DNA from: Corythucha ciliata
Taxonomy: Eukaryota; Arthropoda; Insecta; Hemiptera; Tingidae
NCBI GenBank assembly: GCA_038030265.1
Contig: CM075943.1
Span: forward strand, 39,432,001-39,496,000
DNA length: 64,000 bases
Direction: 5' to 3'
Shown: positions 45,327 through 56,159 of the stretch, piece after piece
Layout of the letters: each line of letters begins with the position of its first letter
Numbering within the stretch: position 1 is the first letter of the stretch
Notes under the pieces: model-generated
What the model saw: only the letters and a program-made list of their open reading frames with translations
The model's database searches: none
Told to the model about the DNA's origin: nothing
Translations under genes and position numbers: made by a program

Positions 45327-46305
45327 AATGGGAATCAAAGGCTATTTCAAAATGGAATCATCATACCGAATATGATGCTTCTAGAATCAACTGGTGATTT
45401 TTAGTGATTTTTTTACCATTTCAAGCCCTATTTTCCCCCCCACCACCTTGACCGATTTGGCCCAAATGCAATACCGACCGGGGTCTTATGACAACTGATT
45501 TTTTTGCCAAAGCGCGTTCCGCTAAATTAATTTCTACGAGAGTTATCGTGCTAACAAGACCACACACTTACTTCCACCCCGGGGGCACCACCCCCTCCCC
45601 CTTGACTTTTTCAAAAAACTAAAATGGGAATCAAAGGCTAGTCTAACATGGAGTATACGTACCGAATATGATGCTTCTAGAATAAACTGGTGATTTTTAG
45701 TGATTTTTTTACCATTTCAACCCCTGTTTTCCCCCCCTCCACCTTGACCGATTTGGCCCAAATGCAATACCGACCGGGGTCTTATGACAACTGATTTTTT
45801 TGCCAAAGCGCGTTCCGCTAAATTAATTTCTACGAGAGTTATCGTGCTAACAAGACCACACACTTACTTCCACCACGGGGGCACCACCCCCTCCCCCTTG
45901 ACTTTTTAAAAAAACTAAAATGGGAATCAAAGGCTAGTCTAACATGGAGTATACGTACCGAATATGATGCTTCTAGAATAAACTGGTGATTTTTAGTGAT
46001 TTTTTTACCATTTCAACCCCTATTTCCCCCCCCCCCCCTCTACCTTGACCGATTTGGCCCAAATGCAATACCGACCGGGATCTTATGACTACTGATTTTT
46101 TACATAAAGCGCGTTCCGCTAAATTAATTTATACGAGAGTTATCGTGCTAACAAGACCACACACTTACTTCCACCCCGGGGGCACCACCCCCTCCCCCTT
46201 GACTTTTTCAAAAAATTAAAATGGGAATCAAAGGCTAGTCTAACATGGAGTATACGTACCGAATATGATGCTTCTAGAATCAACTGGTGATTTTTAGTGA
46301 TTTTA
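45327..46305 (+). repeat. 296-bp tandem repeat
   Basis: AATGGGAATCAAAGGCTA recurs at 45327, 45623, 45919 and 46220, giving three full units (296, 296 and 301 bp) and a partial fourth. Each unit carries CGAATATGATGCTTCTAGAAT, a C-run of variable length, GACCGATTTGGCCCAAATGC, GCGCGTTCCGCTAAATTAA and GCACCACCCCCTCCCCC. The second and third units are almost identical; the first is more diverged at its start. No frame is kept open across units. Confidence 0.93.
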
Positions 46306-47140
46306 AAAGGGAGTCGCTCGCTTTTTTTGTTTGGGGTGCTCAGACCCGAAATTGTTATGAATAAAAAGAAACCTAAAATTTCGTAGTAAATTTTTTAAGA
46401 AGGCTATAACGCGGTAATTGTTTGATGCAAGGAGGAAAATGGTGTGACAGACAAAGGTTTATTTATTTTTTCTGAAATGAAAGGATTTGTCATAATAATG
46501 ATGTTTTAAAATACGAAATTTCAAATTTTAACGCCAACCATCACCTTTTCTTGCCTCTACTCGAATAAAAAAAGGAGCAATAAAAATTGAACAAAGAAAT
46601 TAAAGTTCCTTAAGCAACTAAGCAGACAGGACGAAGGAGCTCCTTTTTAGAAGTAATAAAGTACGAAATGTATGACAGTATTAACGCACCTTCACCGCTG
46701 TGAATAAACTCTTAACTCCCTTAGATAATAGGCCGTAAGCCGTGAAGCTTTCCTGCCCTTATTATCCACCTTCTTCACCACGCCTTGACACTCAGGTGGT
46801 ATTATTAATATTAAACGGTAAGCTTATTAAAAGGACAGAAGACAGACTTTAGTTTGAGAAAAAAATATCTCAGATTAATTAAATATTTCTGTTTGATTAA
46901 AACACTGTTGAAGTTGGGGACTCCTCTATTTTTTACGACGTGTATTTAATGCTCAGAAGGTATTGAGTGGGGCACAATGTCCCGAACTGGAAGGTTCCTG
47001 TTTAAGAATACTTTAGTCCATACTTCTATAATTCTCAAACCTAAACTTGATCAATTATTTTGTTTCTGGAAAAACAAGTTGTCAATTAAATTACTGTTAG
47101 CTAAAAACAACCTTTAGTCCTGGGGCGTTGAACAATATGA
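46306..47140. other. Unannotated stretch
   Basis: AT-rich; no gene or repeat recognised. Confidence 0.4.
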
Positions 47141-47149
47141 ACGTAGCGT

Positions 47150-48720
47150 TAAATTATGGCTTTCTCTCAATTTTAGCCACGAAGTTACCTCCTGAAAGCG
47201 TAAATTGGTGTTTTCTCGCCGACTAACTATGGCCGACGACGACCTTTGTACCAATTTGCCACAGGGGACTTCCACATGAAAAAGTGTGCTTTGGGGGTGC
47301 AACCGCACGTTTCGCGTAGGATAAAACAGCCAAAACGTTTCGGAAAGAGCACACACTTGTACTTCAATATTCACGAATGAATTAACACGATTCATCAGAT
47401 ATGCCGTTTTCAGAGAGCGATAGTGGTCAGTTTTGCCATTTTTGCAGGGCACATATAGCCCATTTAGCCGCGCGAAAAATCAGTTTGGCCAATTTTAGGC
47501 GAAATTGGCAGTGTTATTCGAGGAAGAAGTTTACAGTTTCTAGAACGAAATTGACAGTTTTCGGGACAAATGTGCATTAATAAATTCCGGGGCGAAATTG
47601 TCAGTTTTTAACGACGATATTCTAGAACTCGACTGTTTCCGGTGGAGGGGCTTAGAAACCCCATCGTCTGAGCCCGGATGTCTGATGTTTAACCTCGAAA
47701 TCAAGGTGTGGGATCTTTCGTTATGTAGGAGGAAAATGAGCTTCCAAGTCAAAATTGTCAGTTCCTGGGGAAAAGTTGACAGTAAGACGAAATCGACAGT
47801 TCAATGTACGAAAATCGCAGTTTTGAATGTCGAAATTGAGTTTCTGTGGTGGAATTGATAGATTTGAGGGTGAATCAGTCAATTTCGTTGCCTACCCCAT
47901 CAACTGTCAATTTAGTCCCGAATAATTTCGTCATTCAAAACTGTTATAATTTAGTCCTGGAAAATATCAATGGACCCGGAAACAGTCAATTCCGTTATAG
48001 AAACTGTCCATTTTGCCAAATAAAGTGTAAAATTCGTCATCAAACTATATAATTATGCCGTCCTAAAACTCCCAATTTCATCAATAAACTGTCAATTCCA
48101 CGAATTTGGCAATACTAGGATGAAATTGACAGTTGTCGAAATTAATTTACTAATAATTACTTATAATAATTAAATTACTAGTGCGAAATTGACAGTTTTG
48201 AACGACGAAATTGACAATTTATAGTACTGCGTCGGTTTCCAGTGAAGGGGCTTAGACACCGTCAGTTTCCACTTTCCGAAATTCGTTGGCAGTTTCTAAG
48301 GTGAAATTGACGGTTCGTAGGACGAAATTGACAGTGTTAGCTCGAATCATTGATATAGTTTCAACTGGAAATGTACAGTTCTTTCCTCTCAGGACGAAAT
48401 GAACAGTTTCTAGGACTACATTGAGAGTTATTTATCGCTAAGTTGACAGCTTCTGCGGCAAAACTGACAGTTTCCGGGCCAAAATTAACAGTTTACAGGA
48501 CGGAATCGTTGTGAGAGTTTTTAGTACTCGACTGTTTCAGGTGAATGTGCTCAAAACCCCCATTTTGATGAGCCCGCATTGTCTGCTGCTGTATCTCGAA
48601 ATCAAGTTTTGCGATATTTTGTTATGTAGGAGGAAATTGGCAGATAAAATCAAAACTGTCAGCTTCTTGGGGGAAATTTAGATTTTTTAAAAGACGAAAT
48701 TGACAGTTACCCCTTGGAGG
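47150..48720. repeat. Family C minisatellite (GAAATTGACAGTTT)
   Basis: Dozens of variants of GACGAAATTGACAGTTTCTAG, often at 20-22 bp steps. A larger unit is also repeated: GACTGTTTCMGGTG...GGGGCTTAGA near 47630, 48230 and 48530, with TCGAAATCAAG...TATGTAGGAGGAAA following at 47693 and 48596. The left edge has a scrap of family B. Related sequence recurs at 60250-60600. Confidence 0.7.
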
Positions 48721-48999
48721 GGTGAAGAAAATCCCTAGACTGAAACTCGAATTCTCGCCAGTGACAATGAGTTTACAACATTTAGTCCGTGAATAGTCAT
48801 TTTTGATGATCGTCGTTAGGGTACGAGTGACCATTTTGGCCATTTTTGGTCGTTTTTCAAGGCGAGAATCTGTCAGTCTAGCCATTTGAGGGGGGGGGGG
48901 AGGAGAGCGAGAATTGTCAGTACGCCCCTTTTACGCTTTCCAAAGGACGCGGGTTTAACTATTTTATGGCGAAACTTTGAAGATTGAAAATTTTAAGTC

Positions 49000-50040
49000 G
49001 TTTGGTTATTTCAGAGCACGAACTGTCAGTTTAGCCATTTTGAATGGTGTGGAGTAGTCTATTTCGCCATTTAGAGCGCGAATGCACATTCGCGAATGAA
49101 CATTTTCAAGGCGCGAATTGTCATTTTAGATATTTTTATGCAGTCATTTTTGCAATTTTTGGGGGTACATAACCTGTTGGGCTTTTATAACCATGGTGAG
49201 GCGCAAATTGTCTTCAGTTTTACCAATACAAAGTAAAAAAATAGTCAGATTGGCCATTTTTTTTAGACTCGAATAGTCCGCCAAGCTATTCCCACGGTCA
49301 GTTTGCCATTTTCAGGTCGAGAGTTGTCACTTTGGTTATTTTAGAAGCGTGAATAGTCAGTTTTGCTATTTTGATGTGCGAATTGCCGACTCTGCTATTT
49401 CTAGATCATAAATTGTCAGTTTAGCCATTGTGAAGGTTTGAGTCATCATTTTAAGCATTTCCAAGGTCCGAATCACCATTTGAGCCATTTTCAGGGCGTG
49501 AGTAGTCCGTTTAACTATTTCCAGATGACGAATCGTCAGTGAAGTCAATTTTATGGTGCGCACAGTTATTTTTAGCCATTTATAAGGCTCGAATTGCCAG
49601 ATCCACAATTTTTTGGTACAAATAATGGGCAATTTTGCCATTTTGAAAGCTCGGATCGCCAGTTTTGCCATTTTAAATGTCTTTTTAAGTAGTGAATCGT
49701 CACTTTAACTATTGAGGAGCACAAATAGTCAATTTTGCTGTTTTTAGCCATTTTAAGTAGAGCGAAGCGCAAATAGTCCATGAAAACCGACGTATATCGT
49801 CATTTTTTTGGTGTGCAGATCTCTCAGTTTAGCCATTTTCAAGTGGCGAATCGTCCCTGACGCTATGCAAAGGATGCGAATGACAAGTTTGACCATTTTT
49901 ATTCGGAAAAACTTTGAAGATAGACATTTTTAGAGTGTTTGGGGGGGGGGTTGTTTTTTTAAGGGTATGAATTGTCAGTTTAGCCATTTTCAAAGGTGCG
50001 TGCGGAATTGTCTATTTGGCCATTTCCCACCCATATGAAC
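49000..50040. repeat. Family D 30-bp minisatellite
   Basis: Units of the form GCGAATTGTCAGTTTAGCCATTTTCAAG. Between 49346 and 49560 seven successive units are each 30 bp. Because 30 is a multiple of three, the minus strand stays open at 49366-49671 with a ten-residue rhythm of the type MAKLTIRTLE. The units are old and diverged. Confidence 0.75.
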
Positions 50041-50450
50041 ATCCCGGGAGGTGGGTGAGTCATTTTTCCAGAATTCTGCTACACCTCATTGAAATCGTTT
50101 CGGCGCTATTGCTTAGGAACCCGATATTTTCGGCTGAATAGAGTTAACGTTTAGCGCACAGAAGTTCTGAACCTAACATTTCTAGTGGAAAATTGGCATG
50201 GTAATATGTAAAATCTAATAGTAAAATCCTAGTAGGCTTGAAAATCTATTTTATGTATAAACGGGCAAAAAAGCGCACCTTATTGTTTCAAAAGACCCCA
50301 GTAAACGACACGATTATTCCTAAGAGAATAAGAAAACCTTACGTCCTACTGATAACATTATTCCCTCTTTTTTCGAAAGTAAACATCACGCGCGACGCGA
50401 AACCACTGAACCCCCACTGCTTCTCGTAACAAACAGTTCTCGTTACTGCG

Positions 50451-50827
50451 AGAAACACTAAAACCAAGATTGATAGGGTGTTTACTGTGGTAGACAAAGA
50501 GAACAAGAAATACCTGGACATGTTCCGGAAATACGGTCAACTCCGCCCGAGCAACACACCTCATGACCGACTCTTATACTCTACAGAATTGGGAAGTGTA
50601 CTATTCAAGCCATCGGAAAGAACACTATTGGAAAATTCCCCAATTTTATAGCGAAATACCTGCACGTGCACCTTGAGAACCCTGAAATGTACGCTGGACT
50701 CGGTGACGCTGCTAGCCGAGGCAGGCGGCGATATTCTTACCCTCAAGAGGAACGGGGTTGGAAATCCTCCGCAGTTGCCGAAGGATACGTTGATAACACG
50801 TTGCGAAATAAATTGACAGAGCCGTAA
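50451..50827 (+). pseudogene. Tyrosine recombinase remnant (Crypton-like)
   Basis: Three reading frames together spell the C-terminal half of a eukaryotic tyrosine recombinase, the DNA-breaking and -joining enzyme of Crypton-type elements. Frame 1 (50451-50651) has KYLDMFRKYGQLRPSNTPHD and ends at a TAG. Frame 2 (about 50639-50692) has FIAKYLHVHLENPEMYAG. Frame 3 (50690-50755) has TLLAEAGGDILTLKR. Frame 2 resumes at about 50755 with GWKSSAVAEGYVDNTLRNK and a stop at 50825-50827. The stretch that should carry the His-x-x-Arg catalytic box after YAG is missing, and the second catalytic His before GGW is Asn. The Tyr of VAEGY, the likely nucleophile, remains. At least three frameshifts make it dead. 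Family membership is from motif memory; a search would settle the subgroup. Confidence 0.75.
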
Positions 50828-50865
50828 GAATCATTGGGGCTAACGCAGACGTTAATCCAGGTCCA

Positions 50866-51383
50866 GGGGGCCTGTTCTGTAACTTTTAGATGAGTGTCAC
50901 TATCACTGTCACTGTTCCCTGTCCTTTCAACTGTTCCTTGTAACTGTCATTTGAACTGCTTCCTGTGATGTTGACTGGAGTTCCGTAAAACCAGCCAAGT
51001 GTTCCTTTATAACCTAAACATTACCTTTCTATGACTAGAAATTATTATTTTGTAATAAATATCACGCTGTTCATAATTCAAAAATAAAGCAAACAAAAAC
51101 TAAAAACATTTACTCAAAAAAAAAAAAGGAATACACGCCGGAGAAGAAACTAACTGAAAAATTTAAAAAGCCCGAAAGCCGGTCAAAGGTTATAAACAAT
51201 ACTCTTCAAGTGATCCTTGTAACACCACTTGGCTATCCCAAAGGATAGTGAGAGTGTTCCCCCAGTCGTGACGTCAGGGGAACAGCTACAAGAGAACACT
51301 GAGATACAGAACACCAAAACATGACGTCACAACAGGACCTGACTGTTCCTAGGATCAGTCAAATTCTTACAGAACAAGCCCCC
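50866..51383. mobile_element. 518-bp MITE with GGGGG ends
   Basis: The ends GGGGGCCTGTTCTGTAAC and, in complement, GGGGGCTTGTTCTGTAAG differ by two bases. Direct flanks AGGTCCA (50859-50865) and AGGTCCG (51384-51390) give a 6-7 bp target duplication. The body is rich in CACTGTTCC/GTGACGTC-like words. It lies just 3' of the dead recombinase. Confidence 0.75.
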
Positions 51384-51581
51384 AGGTCCGAGCACTGCTT
51401 TTAATGAAAGCCCTCAACTTGACATTGGCACAACTCATGATCCGACTGAGCCTCTTAGCGGCTCTTCAATCTTTGCTGGAGGCAGCTAAAAAGCGCTAAC
51501 CATTCGCAGGTGCAATCACATAATTTATTTTGCATCGGATATTCGATTCGTCACGTTTGTACATATGTACATAAAGCCATG

Positions 51582-52060
51582 TATATGTCGCATCCATGTC
51601 CAGTAATTGTCCACTTTACGAAATGAATGTCCATTTCATGAAGTGGCTCCACTTGCCGTAAATTCAAAAAATTACGACATCTGGACAAACAAATTGTCCA
51701 TTTCTTGAAAAGGAAATCGTGTTTGTCCAGTTGCTGAAATCAAGCTTCCTTACTGCAAGTGGATGCGCAACATTATCCTTTTCGTGAAATGGATGAGTGA
51801 GGAATCTCAGATGCTGAGACAAGATTCAAAAAGGTTATTTTATTGAGACTCAAGAACCCACTAAAAAGTGACATTGTGCATCCACTTGCAGTAAGGAAGC
51901 TTAATTTCAGCAACTGGACAAACGCGATTTGCTTTTCAAGAAATGGACAGTTTTTTGCCAGATGTCGTAATTTTTTAAAATTACGGCAAGTGGAGCCACT
52001 TCGTGAAATGGACGTCCATTTCATGAAGTGGACAATTTCACAAAGTGGATGCGACATATA
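51582..52060. mobile_element. 479-bp fold-back MITE
   Basis: The ends TATATGTCGCATCCA and complement at 52046-52060 lead into arms of about 190 bp. The arms share GTCCATTTCATGAAGTGG, CGGCAAGTGGAGCCACTT (complement), GACAAAC and TGCAAGTGGATGCGCA-type blocks. Inside the arms, GTCCATTTC and GAAATGGAC recur, giving further self-complementarity. No coding frame. Confidence 0.8.
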
Positions 52061-52280
52061 GTATAACTCTAGAGTAAATCAGTTTATTTTCTTCGAGCCA
52101 TTACAGCCCTCGCTGCGCTCGTGCTGATAAACTTATGCCTCTCACAAAATAAACCACACCTTTATATTTAAGTTGTTAGTAGAGTCGCTTAAACTACGAG
52201 GGTTAGTGGTTAAATCATGCATAAGTCTGTAGCCGTAGGAGCCTACATCGTCTGTCTTCCCTTGTTGAGGTTCGTCAAAA

Positions 52281-52318
52281 ACGGATCGGTTTCGGCTGCT
52301 CGCCATCTCCAGCATTTG
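52281..52318 (-). ncRNA. Hammerhead-like motif, mutated
   Basis: The minus-strand copy reads CTGGAGA instead of CTGAAGA and GAAACCGATC instead of GAAACCGGTC. A core base of the CUGANGA box is changed, so cleavage is unlikely. Confidence 0.35.
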
Positions 52319-52325
52319 GTTTCCC

Positions 52326-52513
52326 AACTGAAACTCTTTTTCAGGGGATTCTTTTAGTAACTTACGGATCTGGTTTTGGAATTGTTCTGTTGGGTCTTCG
52401 TTCAGTTTGATACAACCTGCTTTCTTAATGAACTCGTTCGTTTTATTGGTGTAAGTTTGCTTGTCGATTAAAACTGTGGTATTTCCTTTGTCGGCTTTAG
52501 TCACTATTATTTC
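52326..52513 (-). pseudogene. Penelope-like RT fragment
   Basis: About 62 codons on the minus strand beginning EIIVTKADKGNTTVLIDK and continuing through YTNKTNEFIKK to KEFQLGN. The TKADKGN...VLIDK...Y signature lies upstream of the RT fingers in Penelope-like elements, whose RT is related to telomerase. The remaining RT and the GIY-YIG endonuclease are absent. At its end the frame runs straight into the terminal hammerhead-like segment, showing an internal deletion. Confidence 0.8.
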
Positions 52514-52520
52514 GGAAACC

Positions 52521-52560
52521 AAATGCTGAAGATGGCGAGCAGCCGAAACCGGTACGATTT
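52521..52560 (+). ncRNA. Hammerhead-like motif, near intact
   Basis: AAATG, CTGAAGA (52525-52531), GGC/GCC stem and GAAACCGGTA are present. The cleavage-site base would be A (still NUH). Stem I is weakened because CGTTT has become CGATTT. Confidence 0.4.
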
Positions 52561-52626
52561 TGACGAACCTCAACGAGGGAAGACAGACGATGTAGGCTCC
52601 TACGGCTACAGACTTAATGTATGATT

Positions 52627-54626
52627 CACACCTTTATACTCCCTCGGTATATAATATACTAATTAATTTGTCCCCTTAACTGGATATGCAGACACGAAAC
52701 TTTGCAACGTGTGAAACACAAGCCTTTTGTATAGTTATTAATCAATGTAATCGATGTTCCCGAACTTAAAGAATAGCCCTTTGATGAAGTAGACATTGGT
52801 TGAATTTATTTGGCGTAGAAATTTTGTATTTATCCTAGGCATTGAAGTTTTTATTTATAATATAAAGCCTTAAAGCTCAATATCAGGTAATTTATTCTTG
52901 CCAATAGTTTCGGGCACTTTTCAGTCTGATTAAAAAGCATTCATATTTTTTAGATTTACTCGCAATCGCCTTTTATGTTTCTCATTCCCGACTGTTTCTC
53001 CCACGCCCCCTCCCACTCCCACAAAATACAACCCTTGCCGTACCTGTTTAGCCTTCATTTCAGTTTTACCCCTTTTACTGTAAATAGAACCATTCAAAAA
53101 GAAGCCCTCATCCGACGGGGGCTATCCCACAAGGTACACACATAGGCGTAAATGTGCTAAGCAGCTTTGCTCGGACTCCCGGAGACTTTCCCTTATGGGA
53201 AGTTGACAGATGTTCACAATTTGAAGGGCTCGTTTTCCCACCGAGAGGAGGAGTGTAAGGTTTTTATGTATTCACCTGCTATTTCCCCTTTTTGCCGCAA
53301 ACTCTTTTTCACACATATTTCATGTGAACTATTAGGAAATCTCTTTCACATATACATATATAGGTATACTTTCGCTGAATATTTATCGAGTAAAAAGTGA
53401 GAAGGGATTTGATTTCACGAGTCCTTGTGGATTTAATGAAGCAATTTTTCGTTTTATATTTTTATATATATATTGCGGTGGCTCAATTCGTTTCTGCTAT
53501 ACTAATTACCTTTTTCTTTTCTCCCTCGATAAAAAAGGGGGAAATATGAGGCATAAAAATGAAATTTACATTTTATAATTTCTAGATTTTAACTACTCGT
53601 ATTCTATAAAAACGGGGTTGATTTGTGGTTAAGAAGTGGAGGAGACGAGGAGAATATAGTCAGGGTTAATTCAGGGGCGATTCTCGCACGCACAGAACCT
53701 CTCTTGCAATTATATCACGGAACAACTAAACCACTGCTGGCAGGAGGAAAAGATGGAATGGGTGTTCAATTTCAGAAATACCGCAGACAACAACGAAATG
53801 AATGGCTGAAATGAACAGAGAGAAAAATGTGATGTTCTGGTTACGTCCGAACATGATGAGAATTTGCTGTATCTCTGAGAACTGAAAAAATAGAGGTTGC
53901 ATCACAATGGAGCTTTATAGAAATTGTCAAAGCGCTCGACCGTAGGAAATGGCAATTTATAGAGAAGCTCAAACTGCTGTTACGAGAATAAGGAAGCACG
54001 CTTTTTTTTCTCTTTTTCTTTCCAAGAAGGTCACTTCATTTTTTTTACTCTGCAACATCTCCTTTAACCTCTGCTGCCCCACCTTTTTTGACTCCCCCGG
54101 TCCACTCTACAATGAATCACTTTCACTTCTCTCTCATTCGCGGATTATTTCTGATGTGCCCGGGCTTAATCCGCGTAATCTTTTGACCTCGCGCTCAAGG
54201 AGCTGAGAAGAAGACTCGAAGGAATCGCTTTTATCCTAGACCGCGTCTTTGACCTTTTTGTTTCAATCGTTATATAGGAAGAGGCTTCGGCTGCAGTGAT
54301 GAGAGAAGATTACAAAACTTGTAACTCTAGCCGCCGCTATCAAACCTCTCGAAATGCCACAACACTGTTACGCGCGGCTTATAAAGTCAGACGTTCGTGT
54401 AGTAATGCCTCCTTACCTTCAGCTTCCTTAATACTTGGGAAAATGTTGCCAAAATACACTCCCTCTCCCACACTTGAGTATTTGCTTGAATTTCAAGTAG
54501 GGGGAAAATAAAGGAAGATCGAAGAAATATGACCCACGACTTTGTTTTTGCCCGAATACCAATTTGTTCTCGGCGTGAAATCGTATAGACACAACTCAGA
54601 AAATGGAATAACACACTCTTGTTTAA
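52627..54626. other. Gene-poor stretch
   Basis: No gene, RNA or transposon recognised. Short TATATA blocks at 53345-53363 and 53460-53475. Confidence 0.4.
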
Positions 54627-54763
54627 AGGCCCGTTCACAAGCTCTGTGCAATGCGTCGGTGGAGTCCATGTAACCTATCAAAATGCTTCATTTTTCGAGG
54701 GAATAAATTTGTTTGGTTGCATAGAATCCACAGAACGTAAACATAGAGCTTGTGAACGGGCCT
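54627..54763. mobile_element. 137-bp PIF/Harbinger-like MITE, copy 3
   Basis: The ends are AGGCCCGTTCACAAGCTCT and complement AGAGCTTGTGAACGGGCCT. The target duplication is TAA (54624-54626 and 54764-54766). The inner block AAATGCTTCATTTTTCGA is in the opposite orientation to copies 1 and 2, so this copy is inserted the other way round. Confidence 0.9.
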
Positions 54764-54766
54764 TAA

Positions 54767-55985
54767 AGGGAATATTCTACGCACCTGAAAAAACAAACAA
54801 ATTCAAATGCAGAGTTTGATTTAATTAAATTGTTTTTTTAAGCCTAGAGCGTTAGCCTGGAATTTAGCCCGAGGTTCAAAACATTGAGAACATACTAACC
54901 TCAAGGAGGAATGAAGCGAAAACATTTTTTGCTGGTGGAAGCTTGATTCGATGAAGACCTTTCGTTATAATGAACCCATCCAAGATTTTCAATTCATTTA
55001 ATTAAACTTCAACGACTATTGGTAAATTATACACTCTTTTCCATTTTCACGCTCGTAAATGCCTTGTTTAATTAAAGGAAAGACCCAAACATTTCGTAAA
55101 TTATTAACCGAAGTGATCTCCTCCTCTTCCTCATCGTGCTGTTAGTCAACCCTTTGGGCCCAGTGTTTGCCTCCCGTTGGTTTTCAACGAAGCGTGCGTA
55201 ACTCTCTACAAGCGTGTGAAGCAGCCAAAAAGGGTAGGCTCTCACCTAAAAACCACAAATAGTTTTGTTTTCTAGTTGCGAACCAGCTTATAAATTTGGA
55301 TTCGCTGAGTATTCGCTCAATAAGGTAGCAGATGGGAGTTGATACGGTCCGTGGAATTGAAAGACGTTAAGATTCCCACGAGGGGCGTCAAAACTTGAGG
55401 CTAGTTTCTTTATATATAGTCAATTAGCAATCAAGCCTCTATGGGCATGTAGTGAAAGGTGAGCCTTACACCAACATTTATCCAGTTTCAACTCATTTAC
55501 TCGAAAATATTTGCTTACCTAACAGTTTAAAAATTACGTAACGATTCATCTTCTTCTTTTTCCTTGCACTCAAACGTGTTAAGTGTTAATTCAATCTTAT
55601 CGTGAGAAAATTACATTTGAGACACGGGGGAAAAGAGCTTTTTCGGTATTTAAAAAATTATGCCCGCTCCGAGACTATAAAAATAAAGTATACACTTTCC
55701 TATGGTACAAATAGGAGAGGATTCATGGGCGGACGATCGCCCATAGCAATGTCCCTCTCGCAGTACAAATACGCTCATTCTGTAATAAAATCTGGGTATA
55801 TTTGGTCCTAAGTTTAAATTGATTCGCCCTTAAACATGAGATTTCCGCCCAAAATATTATTTTTCGTGTATAAATTGATGCAGAAAACTGTTTGCTCTTC
55901 CAGAAACTTTGAAATAAACAGAAATGGTGTGCTTGGTAGGTACTTATACTTGGTGGTGTGACATCCAAATCCAACCACTGCCAAA
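54767..55985. other. Gene-poor stretch
   Basis: No gene recognised. The last eight bases, CTGCCAAA (55978-55985), are the left target duplication of the next element. Confidence 0.4.
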
Positions 55986-56148
55986 CAAGGGCGGATCTGA
56001 GACCTCTCTCAGGGGGAAGGGTAATCGAAACCCCTCCCCCAGTACAACCCCGCCACCTGCCCACCACCCTTCCCCTATGTTTTGAGATATTTTCCAAGCT
56101 CCGGGGGAGGGGTAATTCTGCTGCCCCCCCCCCTTGGATCCGCCTATG
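55986..56148. mobile_element. 163-bp hAT-like MITE with GGCGGATC ends
   Basis: The ends CAAGGGCGGATC and, in complement, CATAGGCGGATC form a 12-bp inverted repeat. They are flanked by an exact 8-bp direct repeat, CTGCCAAA (55978-55985 and 56149-56156). The interior is C/G-run rich (CCCCTCCCCC). The 8-bp duplication and CA start fit hAT. Confidence 0.85.
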
Positions 56149-56159
56149 CTGCCAAACTC

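Larger units (their letters stand above)
52170..52626 (-). mobile_element. Penelope-like element remnant B
   Basis: Minus-strand order: an inverted partial terminal segment (52514-52626), an RT coding fragment (52326-52513), then a terminal segment (52170-52325) with a hammerhead-like motif. The terminal sequence is over 90 percent identical by eye to locus A, and both loci stop at the same left boundary, AAGTTGTTAGTAGAG. Confidence 0.8.

Noticed and set aside
49346..49560. Regular 30-bp repeats that could be taken for a CRISPR array
   Set aside because: Units abut each other without spacers, are strongly degenerate, and the context is eukaryotic. This is a minisatellite.
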